A DNA stretch of 64,000 nt from Amoebidium appalachense (lineage: Eukaryota > Ichthyosporea), in NCBI GenBank assembly GCA_963693365.1, contig CAVNZM010000012.1, positions 992,001 to 1,056,000 on the forward strand, given 5' to 3'. Made by a program: the position numbers and the translations under genes. The notes under the pieces were generated by a model, which searched no databases, had not been told where the DNA came from, and worked only from the letters and a program-made list of their open reading frames with translations. Positions 26,903 to 38,282 of the stretch are shown here, piece by piece (positions within the stretch are counted from its first letter, which is position 1; each line of letters starts with the position of its first letter).

Positions 26903-29309
26903 ATGTCCCCCAACGTGCAGCAGCCTCATGGGCACGCTGATGACTTGGACAAGCATTTGGGTTGGTTACAACGTGTGGGCCATTACCGTGTCAGCTACAA
27001 GCACCCACACGAGGTCGCCGGGGAAACGTGGCGTGAGCTCCCTGTCGGTTTGTTTGGGTCTTTGCAGCAGGGTTGCACCCGGATGAATACCGTAAGCTCA
27101 TTAGGGAGGGTCCCGAGGCCTTCCTCAGGCTCAAGTACATGGACCCTGACCATGGGTCTTTGTGGGGTGGGCATCCGCCGGAGGTGGTTAAGGTGGACCT
27201 AGACTACATGGACTACTACTCCCACCTCAAGGACAAGTACGGTAGCTCGTACGTGTGGACCAGACCCCGACCACCCCCTCCCCCCGTGCCTGACGTGACC
27301 CCACTGGCACCCCCTCCCCTCCCCCCACCCCGTCCGACCACCCAACCAAGTCAGCTGACCCTCCCATACCCTACCCACCCCCGGGCTGGCACCCTGGACC
27401 ACCACCACCACGGCCAACGTCTGCCATACGTCCCCCTGCCCGTGTCTCCAAGGGACCGCTGACACCCCACACGGGCGGCTCGACCACGACTCCCCGACCG
27501 TCGGGTTTCCTAGGGCAGAAGGGACCCAAACCCACCCGTACACCCCTCCCGTACCCACCCCCCAACTGGCACCCCGGCCCACTGCCCACGACCCCTGCAG
27601 CACCCCACCTGCCTGCCAAGCCCGACGGGCCACCCCTCCCGTACCCACCCCCCAACTGGCACCCCGGCCCACTGCCCACGACCCCTGCAGCACCCCACCT
27701 GCCTGCCAAGCCCGACGGGCCACCCCTCCCGTACCCACCCCCCAACTGGCACCCCGGCCCACTGCCCACGACCCCTGCAGCACCCCACCTGCCTGCCAAG
27801 CCCGACGGGCCACCCCTCCCGTACCCACCCCCCAACTGGCACCCCGGCCCACTGCCCACGACCCCTGCAGCACCCCACCTGCCTGCCAAGCCCGACGGGC
27901 CACCCCTCCCGTACCCACCCCCCAACTGGCACCCCGGCCCACTGCCCACGACCCCTGCAGCACCCCACCTGCCGGCCATGGCACCAACCAGCACGGCAAC
28001 TTCTGCAACACCGACCGAGACTCAGCTAGCCGAAGCCACCACTGCTGCCGTTGCCACTATTGAGGACGACTCCTTTTGGGCCCCCCTCTCGGAGCTGGAG
28101 AGGTGGCTCATGTTGAACCACCCGAATTGGTGGAGGGTGGCACAGATAGGTGGCCTCGCTCTTGTCAAGTGGATCCTCTGGGGTCTCGGGGACAAGGGCA
28201 ACCAGGCGAGGGCTGCAAGGGCTGCCGGGAGGGAGTTTGGCCGTGTTCTAAGTGCACCACCACCACTGGCATTCCTAACCGAGACTCCGACGGTTCACCC
28301 CTCCCTTGCTGCCACCTACTACCCAACGACTAAAAAGTCGGTCACCATGAAGGGGGGAGGGACGACACCTGCACTCTGGAGACCCCCCACGAGCCCGGCT
28401 GCACCGTCAACCACTCTGCAAGGGGGACTCGAGGGTCCCACGTCTGCTACCCCACCCGATGAGGGGACCTATGAGCCCGTACCGGTGACCCGTACCGACA
28501 AGGGTTCCTCCGGTATGAACGCGTTGCTGGGGCCACTCAAACGGATGCACGGTGAGAGCCTGGAGGAGTATGAGAGACGGATGTACGAGCAAAACTCAGT
28601 GTTTGACAACCCGGCCTTGACACCCTATATGAAATCGGTGTTGAAACGTGGCGTTGAAGCACTTTCAGCGGGTGGGGAGAGGCTGGCTAGTGTGGTCGGA
28701 GGGGGCAGCCTGCAGGAAGCTGTGTTGGGTGACCAGGGCCTTATCACCGAGGTGAAAAACGTCGGAAAGCACTTGCTGGAGTACTACGTGCAGCAGCACA
28801 AGTCGACTCCACCGGCCTCCTCCACCCCTCTAGCTATAGAGCACGACCCTTCGGGTGGCCGTAGGTCCGGGAGAAAGCCTCCCCCTGCAGGCCCCTCTGC
28901 AAAACCAAGTCCGGCTACGCGTCATGACGGCTACAAGTCGGGGGACCTACCACACCACACACAGCACCCACACGTCCGAGCAGCCCTTCCGTTGGTTAGG
29001 GCAGCCCTACCGACTGTTGGCCGGGCCCTTGGTTTTCAACCGGACACTGTGAGACTGGCACAGCTTGCACTGGACTACACCACTGGTACCACCGAGGAGG
29101 ATAAGAAGAAGAAGGACACCAAGAAGAAGGGTACGAAGAAGAAGGACGGCAAGAAGAAGGACACCAAGAAGAAGGAGGACACCAAGAAGAAGGACACCAA
29201 GAAGAAGGACACCAAGAAGAAGGACACCAAGAAGAAGGACACCAAGAAGAAGGACACCAAGAAGAAGAAGGACGACAAAGAAACCAGCGGCAAGAAGAAG
29301 GGTAAATAA
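26903..29309 (+). CDS. Large proline- and lysine-rich virion protein, needing two frame changes
   Basis: Three plus frames look successively coding. Frame one starts at ATG 26903 (MSPNVQQPHGHADDLDKHLG) and runs to about 27070. Frame two continues HPDEYRKLIREGPEAFLRLK to about 27290. Frame three contains IPYPPPGWHPGPPPP, the 90-base proline repeats, and all of 27978-29309. Each switch is minus one, as if single bases were lost at the G run near 27070-27072 and in the C runs at 27270-27330. Joined, about 800 residues result. After the repeats comes an amphipathic tryptophan-rich segment (NWWRVAQIGGLALVKWILWG) that could act on membranes, then a long linker and a C-terminal tail of KKDTKK repeats. 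An independent gene starting at ATG 27978 is the alternative. The family is unknown. Confidence 0.6.
27540..27976 (+). repeat. 90-bp tandem repeat, about five copies
   Basis: Almost perfect 90-base units encode a 30-residue proline-rich repeat (PPLPYPPPNWHPGPLP and TTPAAPHLPAKPDG). An earlier diverged unit (IPYPPPGWHPGP) lies at about 27363-27410 in the same frame, supporting that frame as the coding one. The open minus-strand frame across it is a by-product of the period being divisible by three. Confidence 0.9.
29100..29285 (+). repeat. AAGAAGGACACC lysine-repeat tract
   Basis: A 15-base unit encoding KKDTK is repeated about ten times at the 3' end of the coding frame, giving a very basic tail suited to binding DNA. 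Confidence 0.85.
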
Positions 29310-29350
29310 TCTACGCCACAGGCAACAGTGACACCACCACCACCACCATT

Positions 29351-29587
29351 ATGGCACCCGGCACGGAGCACATGCGCATGTATGCGTTGCCACACACCCT
29401 TGCCCCCCTCCCCGTACCCCTCCCCTACCGCACCCGACCGGCCCCCGGGCCTGTACCCCAAACCCGACCGTTCTACGGGCCGGGAAACACCGTCATTGAG
29501 GGCCCAGGGGGGACCATGAGGCCGAGGCCGGCCACGTACACACCCTGGCCTGTGGCTGCCGACAAGAGCTCCTTCCAGAACTATTAA
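29351..29587 (+). CDS. Small proline-rich protein (78 aa)
   Basis: ATG 29351 follows a run of ACC triplets. The protein is rich in proline and arginine and ends KSSFQNY. It belongs to the virion gene block by position; no family is recognised. Confidence 0.55.
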   Translation: MAPGTEHMRMYALPHTLAPLPVPLPYRTRPAPGPVPQTRPFYGPGNTVIEGPGGTMRPRPATYTPWPVAADKSSFQNY

Positions 29588-29626
29588 ATATTGTGTGTGG
29601 TTGTGTAAACACCCTACTTCTGCAAC

Positions 29627-29818
29627 ATGGAGCTCAACATTGGCGGGCCCCCCATACGTAAGAAGCCGTTCATTTTTCCGGAGCAGAACAACAGCTTAAA
29701 CGTCATGGACGTCTCGACCATACGTGACTTCCGGGAACGCCCGTTGGCCTACACCGTACCGTTGTCCGGCATCAACGCCAACCGTCCCATACGCACGGCA
29801 CCTGTGGTGTTTAAATAA
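29627..29818 (+). CDS. Small hypothetical protein (63 aa)
   Basis: ATG 29627 opens a 63-residue frame (MELNIGGPPIRKKPFIFPEQ). The stop is embedded in TTTAAATAAACTT, giving a polyadenylation signal. Last plus-strand gene before the opposing VLTF3-like gene. Confidence 0.6.
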   Translation: MELNIGGPPIRKKPFIFPEQNNSLNVMDVSTIRDFRERPLAYTVPLSGINANRPIRTAPVVFK

Positions 29819-29935
29819 ACTTGAGTGGGTCGACGGTAGTGTGGGCACGTGCTGGCACACCCCCTACCACCACCTGCTACCCCTAACATATTGTGCACAT
29901 GTCTTGTATTTAGGTCACGGTACAGTAGCACCAGG

Positions 29936-30824
29936 CTACAGGTAAAACATGTTGTATTCCACAAGCATGTGGTAGTTTTTAAGGTCCCTCTCCAGCTGCA
30001 CCCACACCTTGTCACTCTTGACTCTAGTCACCTTGCTTTTGACGGCCGGCACCAGCCTAGCCACCACCTCAGCATCCATACCACCCACTAATTCCACCAT
30101 TTTCACCAGCAGGAACGGGTACCCCACAAAGTTCTTCCTTGTGTCCTCCTTGTGCCTCCTATGCCACGACAAGGAGAACTTAAACATGCCCATCAAGAGC
30201 TCGAGCTGTTCACACGTGAACCTAGGGAGGGGGTGACCGTACAGCCTGTTTAATATATAAGGTACACGCATGTAGTGTTTTGTAAGCTTGTTCTGTCTCA
30301 ACACCCTCCTTGCCTGGTCTGCATTCTCTATGTGTGCCACACCCCTGAATGCTGCCACCACCCCCTCCTGCATGTCCCCCATGGAAGCATTCAACCCCTG
30401 CACCGACTGAAGTAGCTGCTTGAAGTGGTTGATGTGTCTGTATGGCTGTGACCTCTTCCTGTCCCAGAAGGCCGTGCACCCCTCATAGGTCTTCCTCCCC
30501 TCACCGTCACTCCCCTCCCACCCCCTCCCGTCGTACACCCAGTCCTCCTCCCCCTCTCCCTCCCCCTCCTCCCCCCCCTTTCCCTCCCCCCTCCTCGTAC
30601 ACGTACTCCTGGACTCCACCGTCGTGCCCGTAGTCGTCGTGTCCCCCCGTGCACGTCTCCCTGTTGCAGTATGCCCACCAACATGCATTCGGTGGTTGTA
30701 GTGGGGGTGGGGGTGGGGGTGTGGTCGGGCTACAGTACATGTCGAAGAGGAAGGGGCATAAGTCTAGCAGCTTCTCGGGGTCTGTGGTGTCTGCCACCAT
30801 ACTTAGCAGTGTGTCTTCATCCAT
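29936..30824 (-). CDS. VLTF3-like late transcription factor, with one frame change
   Basis: The start is ATG 30824 (MDEDTLLSMVADTTDPEKLL). This frame carries a cysteine cluster (CWWAYCNRETC) and runs into a G-rich acidic region; the frame one base over then continues to 29936. The C-terminal 170 residues (YRHINHFKQLLQSVQG, LTKHYMRVPYILNRLYGHPL, RKNFVGYPFLLVKMVELVGG) have the layout of the poxvirus VLTF3-like family, which activates late genes in large DNA viruses and occurs in relatives of Polintons. The switch fits one extra base in the C8 run at 30571-30578 (plus strand). Joined length is about 295 residues. The product would turn on capsid genes. Confidence 0.82.
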
Positions 30825-31329
30825 TTTTAATTTTGATTTTTTCGTGTGTTGCCTGTTTTCGTGTTGGAAAAAGTGAGGTATCTTTGCACATGTGTGTGCC
30901 TTTTATATGTGCTGGTGCCTGCTCTTTTTGGCAAGTCTCCCCCCTTGTATGCATGTATGGTGCTGTTGTTGGTGTTCATGCTTCTGCCCAAGGCCACATT
31001 GGAAGGGTTTGTGTTTGCATTAAACTCTGATTTTATTTGCTGCTTCCCCTCATGCATACGGTGCACGTGGTGTATGCCTAAAAACACCGTCTTTTTCTTT
31101 AAGTTTTTCTTCTGACCCCCTTTCCCATGCACACTGCACCCCATTTTCCTTTTTTCTGAAGCTAAGTTAACAGACACCCCATATAATTTTCATGTCTACC
31201 CTAACGTATTCCCTGCATACTTTGATACTTTGATTTAACTTTGATTTAAAAATTGCATACTTTAACTTAAAATGCTAACTAACCCTTCCCCTTCCCTCCC
31301 CCTCCCTCCCCCTCCCCCCCCCCCCCCAC
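30825..31329. other. Intergenic stretch between VLTF3-like and polymerase genes
   Basis: About 500 AT-richer bases without a convincing gene. A C run of about 14 bases lies at 31314-31327, the longest homopolymer in the element. Promoter elements of the VLTF3-like gene and the end of the polymerase transcript must lie here. Confidence 0.5.
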
Positions 31330-34300
31330 TCAAAACTGCAGAGTCCCCTCCGGTGCTGCCCACCCAATGGGGTAGCTGCGTACACTGCCGTCGGCCGCCT
31401 CAAACACCCCCCTCTTGTCGAAGGCCCCCGACTGTGTCTTCCTCTGGTCCTTGCTGGCCAGGTGGTAGTTGTGGGGCACCCCGGGCACGGGCTCACGCAG
31501 CAGACGGTGGTTGGTGACACTCACACTCGGCATCTCCCCGTGCACCAGCATACGGAGGCTGGGGAGGTTCACCATGTCGGCTGCACGACGGGAGAGGGTG
31601 ATGCCCTTGACCTTGACGTCGGTCTTGCCGTCCTGGGTGCGGTAGGCATAGGTCTTGGGGGCCACACCAACAAACTCGACGATGGGGGTGGTGGTCTCGT
31701 TCTTCCAGTTGCCCAGCAAGTCCCCGTTGGTGGAGTCGATGTTGTGGCTGAGGTGGGGCACCCTGCTGTCGTAGTGGTAGACGATGGAGTCCGTGTCCAT
31801 GTACACCACCTGCTGGGGGGAGAGGGACCGGAGGGCACCATAGAGGTGCAGCCGTGCATGGGCCGTCACGAACGTGCCGATGGCGATGTTGGCGTAGGAG
31901 GGGGGTGGGGCCGTCTCCTTCTTGGGCCTGTACTTGATGGCCACCCTCTGCTCGCCGATGGGCTCGACGTCAAGCACCAAGATGTTGGGGTTGGTCACCA
32001 GCAGACTCAGCCGATCGACATCGTCGACAAACTCGATGGTGTCGAGCCCTGCCCTCTGCACCAGCTTGCCCCAGAGGCTGTTCAGAAACAGCTTGCTGAT
32101 GGTACGAAGGGCAGGGTTGGGGCTGAACTCGTCGGCCGTCACCGTGATGCCGTAGTGCTCCTTGAACAGGTGCACGAGGGCGGGTATGTCGGCAGGATCC
32201 ACGGTGGTGCTGGTGAGCTTCACCTTCAGGAACGTCTGCACGTACTTCCGGAAGAGGTTCTTGGTGCGTTTCTTGAAATGCACCACATCGTACACGTCGA
32301 GGATGGTGTACCCATCACGCACGGCCACCTTCAGCTCCTCCGTCGTCCACGTGCCGACCAGTGCCCTCTCCTCGTCCGTGTGTGTGCATTGCACATGCTC
32401 ACGCACCCGGGGGTTGCCCTCCTCGTCCATGCAGGTGGCCTGGGCCTCCTCCTTGCTGCTGCAGGCCCTGCACAGCACAAAGCCCAGCTTGTCGTACCCC
32501 TGGGCACCCGTCATACGCACAGGCAGCACGGGGATGAACAGGTCCTTGGGGGGGAGCACCCTCACACGTGCAACACCAAAGTACCCCTTGGTCCTGGCCT
32601 TGGGGGAGCCGGGGGTCATACGGCACGTCTTGTCGAGCCTCTCCTTGAGCACTTGGGGGTCCGTGACGATGGCCGAGGGGTGGTCCTCCGGCTTGATGGG
32701 CAGTGACGTGAACCACTGTGACTTGCCCACCGGCATGTACTTGTCAATCATCACGTACGGGTAGAGGGAGGTGACGTCGACGTACTTGAGGCCTGCCTGT
32801 GGCCAGTCCTCCTCCTTGACCTCGATGTGACGGGTGATGACCTCCGTACGGCCACCAAAGAAGGCATCACGGAACTGCACCGGGCCCGTGGGCACGGGGG
32901 CCACCCTGCCGGTGCCCTCCCTCCGTGCAGCCTGTGCTGCAAGTGCTGCCTTCACCTCCGGGCTCTGCCGAAGCCTGTCCCACCTGCACTCCCACATGCT
33001 CTGCACCTTGTGCCCCTGGGCACGGATGTACCTCTCGTGGCCCATGGTGCTGTCGTAGGCCTCCTTGGCTGGCCTCTTCACCACCCTCATCGTTAGATCC
33101 TCGTGCCTGTTGCAGTCGGGGCACCCATGGAACACACAGCCGTGGAAGAAGTAGTAGGTGCACGTGCCGTCGTCGTGGGTGGCCTTGGCATCGGCAGTGG
33201 CCCTGCCGTGGGGGTCGTGCCCGGTGGCCACGTGCCGTGCAACGTCGTCTGGCCCCACCCCCAGGCCGTGGGTGATGTAGTCGATGTACTCCTGCTCCTT
33301 CTTGCTGCTGTTGACGTTGCCCATGGTCTGGTCACGCATCACGGTCACGTCCTTGGGCATGGCCTGCGTGATCCAGAAGTGCATGGCGAGGGAAGCAAGG
33401 GTGACGCACGTGAAGGGGTCGATGCCCGTCAGCTCGATGAGTTTCGACATGAAGGCCTTGACCACCTGCTGCAGCAGCACCACATCCTTGACACAGTAGT
33501 CCTCGCACTGCTGGGCAATGTCGTAGCACGTGCCCGCCGGTGCCTGCCCCTGCAGACGTGCCTGCTCCTCCCGCCACCACTGCATGAAGGCAGCATGCTG
33601 CTTGGGCTTCATGTCCTGGGCCCCAAAGTCCTCGGGCCCAGGGAAGGGGATGTGGCCGGCCTTGAAGTTGGCAAAGGTGGCTGCATGGTGGGGGAAGTGG
33701 CCCTTGGTCTCCTGGCAGCCCATGGCCTTGCCTGCATCCGACAGTGACATGGTGAGGAAGTTGAGGGTGTCCACGAACGTCAGCTCCACCACCGTCGTGC
33801 GGCTGCCGTCCCCCCTCTGCCCCCCGTGCCTCCTCTTCCGGCCGGCACCTGCTGCTGCTGCTGCTGCTGCTGCCTGCTGCTGCACATCACCATGGCCATC
33901 ACCATGGCCATTGCCATCGTGGCCATCACCATGGCCATGGCCATGGTGGCCATCACCATCACCATCACCATCCACCCGCATGGGCACGGGGGCTGCTGGT
34001 GCACCGGCATTCTTGATGTAGTGACGTATACGGCAGGACTTGATCTTGCTGTTGGCCATGATGGGCACGTACACGTAGTCCTGGCTGCCCACCACCCTCT
34101 TGGTCACAAAGTGGAAGTCAAAGCCACTACCGTTGTGGCAGTACACCCGGCCGCCGGCATGGGCTGGTGTGTCGAACAGCCACTTGACCACCTTGTCGAT
34201 CACGTGGTGGTTGTCCTCCATCAGCACGTCCCAGGCATTCTTGCCGTCGGCCGAGGCCTCCGACCAGAAGATGATGGGGGCAGACGGCTGGCCGCCCATT

Positions 34301-36955
34301 GGCTCGACGTACATGGCCACTGCAAGGTACACGATGTGGATGAAGTGGGGGTTTTCGGCCGTGTGGTCTGGGGCAGGCACCGGCATGGTCTCGAAGTCCA
34401 GCACGATGTCCCTGATGGGCTGCCGGGTCTGCTTCCACGACCCCCTGCTGCCATCGTCGTCGGGCACGTGCCGTTTGCACACGTGTGCACCCACCCTGCA
34501 GCCGGCATCATCCACCCTGGCCCTCTGCCGTGCAGGTGACTCTCCCCCCTCCCCCTCCCCCTCCTCCCCCTCCCCTTGCTCGTTGGAGTAGCATGCCACC
34601 CTGTCACACACCGTGCCGTCTGCATCCGTGTGTGTGCACATGTACACACGCCGTTGATCTCGTTTGCTACGTATGAGGCACGTGTGGTTGCCGGGCATGT
34701 ACCCCCCACAGCCCTTGCAGTCGTAGTCGGTGCACAGGTGCTGTGTCCACGTGTCGTCTCTTCTTGGCCCCGTGCTGACCCCCCTCCCCCTCCCCCTGCC
34801 CCTCCCCCTCAGACATCTGCATGAGGTCGATGCCATCATCCTCGTCATCGCCACCCTCGTCGTCCGACGAGTCGGCAAGGCTGGGTGGGGGGTCTGAGTC
34901 GGCATCCTCGGTGGCCGAGTCCCCCTCCGTGTCCGTGACCCAGCCCCAGTCCTCCCCCTCGTCGTTGACGCCTGCATCGTACCCCCCTTGCTCCTGGGCC
35001 GTGTGCAGCCGGCGTAGCCGGCGCACGCTGGCGTACTTGAACTTGTAGAAGAACCGGCCGGCAGGATTGCCCGACACACACACCCTGAGGGCATCATCTC
35101 CACTGCCAATCATCCTGTACCCCTGCAGGCCGTGGGTGCACGTGGCCAGCCGGCACCAGAACACGGTGTCACAGAAGGATTGTTGCCGGCCGTCGGCCCT
35201 GGCCCCGGCCCCCTTGAGCTTGGTGCTGTGGTTGGCCATGCACCTGGCCGAAGGGAAGAGGCCACAGCAGTCGTCACAACGGTAAGGCCATGCATCCTCC
35301 CCCACCCGTGCTAGCTCCACACGGCGCCCGGGGGTCCACACACAGGCATCTGCCTGGTCGATGTGGTTCCCCTTTGATCCACAGTTCCCACACCGGTTCA
35401 CACAACGGTGCACCCCCATGTTCTTGGATTGCACGGTCTGGTTGCAGTGGAAGCAGGTGCTGAGGCTCCGACGTACGGCCCCCGTGTGGTTGCCGTTGCG
35501 CAGGCGCTCGATGGTGTTGCTGACATTGGAGGGGATGGCCGTGAAGTGGCCCAGCTTCTGGGAGTGGCCAAGGTACATGGTGCACAGCTTGCCGGGGGGA
35601 AGGGCCGAGCTCACGTCCCCGTACCTTCTTGCCACCCTACCCTTGCTGTCCAGGTCCACCACCACCAGCCGTAGACGGGTGACTGACTGGGTCTCACTGG
35701 CAATCTGCATGTTGAGGGCATCCACGGCTGCACCCAACTGATCCACCGTCAGCCCGTCCTCTGCAGGCACAGGCAGCTTGTACTTGGCCCACAGCCGGCG
35801 GGTGGCCCTTGCCAGCCTGCGCAGGTAACGGTCCTGGAAGTTGCTCCTTGGGTTGATGGGTGGCTGCAGCAGGTTGCACACCCCACAGCCGGAAGACACA
35901 GACCTACCCAGAGCCTTGTTGCCAATACCAATCACATCCATAGGGTCCAGTAGGTGGCACAGCACGTGGTGGTCCTTGAGCTTCATGAGGTCCGTGGCAC
36001 CCCCATTGCCCAGGTTCTTACGAGTGTGCTCGGAGGGCAGGCTGCCGTTCTCGTTGCTGTTGGCTGCCTTGCTGACCCACATTGCCATACAGTACACCAG
36101 GCACAGCTGGGCACAGGAGGGGCCGTCGGCAATCTCAAGCAGCTGATGGTGGTCAAGCTCCTTCTCCCCTGTCACCTGCGGGTCGTTGCTGCTGCAGGCT
36201 GCCTTCACCAGGGTGGTCACATCCACCACGGCCTTGGCCTCCACCAGCTCCCGCAGCCACTGGGCTGTCACCCCTGTGAGGGTGGACAGGGACCCGCAGG
36301 CACCCTTCCTCACCATGTCCTTGGGCCGGACCACGGTCAGATGCACACTGGATCGCCCGTCCATAAAGGTCTCGGCTGCACTCTGGGTGCGTTGGCGTAT
36401 GTTCTCCATCAGCTTGAGCACCACGGCATTCACATCACCGTTGAACACGTCCATGGGGCCTGCCGTAAACACACGACGGTTGGTGACATCGGCGTTGGGG
36501 TTGCCGTCATCCCCCACCTGGTTGTCCACACCATTGGCCTGCACGTGCAAGCTGATGATGCGTACGATGATCATGTCCCCCACCTGCACATCTGCACGGG
36601 CAATGGCATCAAACAGCATAGCTGCAAAGAACTGGGGGAACTCGGTGACGTCCATGGTGCGCAGGGGTTGGTACTCGAGGGTGTGGCCGCGTACGCCCAA
36701 CCCCCTTGCCTGCATGTCATCCACCCGTGAACGCAGCTGCCAGTTGCCCTCGGCAGGCATGGCAATGATCTGGGGGTCATCTGGGTGGTTGATGGGGGCG
36801 GGGGCAGGGGGGAGGCCGGGGAGGGGTGGGGGTGGGGGGGGTGGTGGGCCCTGCAGGGCCTGCAGAAACGGGTTGGCTTGCAGGGCCTGCTGCGGGTCGG
36901 CATCCAGTGCCCGCAGCAGGTCCTCTATGAAGCCTTCCTGGCTGTCGTCTAACAT
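31330..36955 (-). CDS. Protein-primed family B DNA polymerase, with one frame change
   Basis: The C-terminal frame (about 34784-31330) has exonuclease motifs DIVLDFETM, CHNGSGFDFHF and YCVKDVVLL and polymerase motifs A (DVTSLYPYVM), B (KLFLNSLWGK) and C (YMDTDSIVY), in that order. All catalytic residues are present. The upstream frame from ATG 36955 (MLDDSQEGFIEDLLRALDAD) gives a 700-residue N-terminal region with zinc-finger-like clusters (CFHCNQT, CVNRCGNCGSKG, YRCDDCCGLF), continued across the junction by CTDYDCKGCGGYMPGNHTC. Such an extension is known from Polinton polymerases. One extra base in the C6 run at 34779-34784 (plus strand) explains the switch. Total about 1,870 residues. It copies the element from its terminal repeats using a protein primer. 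Confidence 0.92.
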
Positions 36956-37169
36956 CCTGAACAGTAATCTTAGATCTTAGCCACAATGTAATTGCCAGGC
37001 AGCGCCGGCAGCAAAAACATCAATAAACAGAACGCAAAATAATGATCCTGTGCCTGTGCGTAAGTGCGCCAAGCCATTGTTTACACAAGGCGGCCAATAG
37101 GAAACCCAGGTTGACCGATCCGGGCGCTCATTGGCCGCCTTGGAAATGGAATGTGCTATCTTAATGTTC
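36956..37169. promoter_or_regulatory. Polymerase upstream region with CCAAT boxes
   Basis: Between the polymerase start and the right terminal repeat lie GGCGGCCAAT (about 37088) and its inverse ATTGGCCGCC (about 37130). The layout mirrors the region before the first left-hand gene. Confidence 0.5.
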
Positions 37170-37635
37170 ATTGGCCGCCTTGTGCGGCAACTGGCTTTTT
37201 GGAACTGAATTATCATTGGCCGCCTTGTGCATCCGCATTACTATTGGCCGCCTTGTACAAGGAATTCGGAATTCGAATTCTCTAATGATTGGCCGCCTTG
37301 TGCACACCGTCGCATTCCTTTGATCTCAGAACTGTGTACGTGTCGCATGTGCGCGTGCGTGCACGCGCACACATGACACGTTTTCCCTTTAATATTTTAA
37401 TTAAATCCACGTGCTCTGCACGTGTTTATGCACACACACACAGTGTGTGCACGTGCTCCTGTACATATCCATACCCATATCCATATCCTAATCACAATAT
37501 ACACCCATATCATACTGCATATCGCCATATCCCATATGCATATCTGCCATATCCTAAGGGGTGCGCCACCCTGTGTTAGTGACGTCACACTTTGTGACGT
37601 CACTAACGTGGGGTGCCGCGCCCCTTATTGTAGTG
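37170..37635 (-). repeat. Right terminal inverted repeat
   Basis: This is the inverted counterpart of 8790-9250, five bases longer because of one indel near 37285. It holds the same terminal hairpin (37575-37607) and ATTGGCCGCC boxes, and it ends TTATTGTAGTG. Confidence 0.95.
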
Positions 37636-38211
37636 CTCCTCCTAGTAACATTAAAACATCATGATGCCATCGATATCTAATGAAAGAATATACTAAATAC
37701 CAACCTATTGCCAGCTATATAACCTCATGCCGATTCTGACTTAACTTATCATAATCCCAAACTAACACTGATATACCGTGACGACTTTGCTTCGGAAGCC
37801 TCAGAGTCAGCATTCTATCATCAATTAGATCATCCTGACGGTCACCTAGCCAAATAATAGATTCTAATAATCTGTTCGGATGCCACATGAATAATGCTTC
37901 GAAAGTGTTTGTGTCAATAGGCACCAAAAGGAAGGTATTAGAAGTGATTTGAAGACTTTCAAGGGGAAGAAACACAAAGGTTCAGCGGGGGAAGCGTAAG
38001 GGGGGGGGGGGGGGGGGGGGGGGGTGGTTTGTTTTTTTGGGGGGTAGGGAGGAAAACTATAAATAAAACAAAAAAAAAAAAAAAAAATAAGTATAATTTT
38101 TATTATCTTGGTGGTGTGGGGGGGGGGGGGGGTCCTCTATCCCATTTCTCCCTCTTCATCCCTTAACCTCCTCACCTCACTTATACTTAAAATATCCAAC
38201 ACACACAACCC

Positions 38212-38248
<37 letters not shown>

Positions 38249-38282
38249 GGGGGGGGGGGGGGGGGGGGGGGGGATTCGAAGT
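37636..38282. other. Host flank, possible gene fragment and homopolymers
   Basis: An AT-richer minus-strand frame at about 37715-37975 (MWHPNRLLESIIWLGDRQDD, then MLTLRLPKQSRHG) looks somewhat protein-like, without a recognised family; it may be an exon or a transposon remnant. G, C and A runs fill 38001-38270, including C next to G around 38214-38273. Confidence 0.35.

Larger units (their letters stand above)
8790..37635. mobile_element. Integrated Polinton/Maverick-like (polinton-like virus) element
   Basis: This is a 28.8-kb element bounded by inverted repeats that match over about 460 bases with one visible substitution and one 5-base indel. It encodes an rve integrase, a protein-primed DNA polymerase B, an A32-type packaging ATPase, a double-jelly-roll major capsid protein, a penton candidate and a VLTF3-like factor. 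That set is known for Polintons/Mavericks, polinton-like viruses and virophage-like proviruses. The flanking bases suggest at most a 3-base target duplication (CTC on each side), shorter than the 6 bases usual for animal Polintons. It lacks the long G/C homopolymers of the host sequence. A recognisable adenain-type protease was not found. Which named lineage it belongs to needs phylogeny. Confidence 0.95.

Noticed and set aside
27199-28011. Long minus-strand open frame over the 90-bp repeat
   Set aside because: A repeat period divisible by three keeps any frame open; the plus-strand proline repeat has a diverged in-frame copy upstream and connects to a coding frame.
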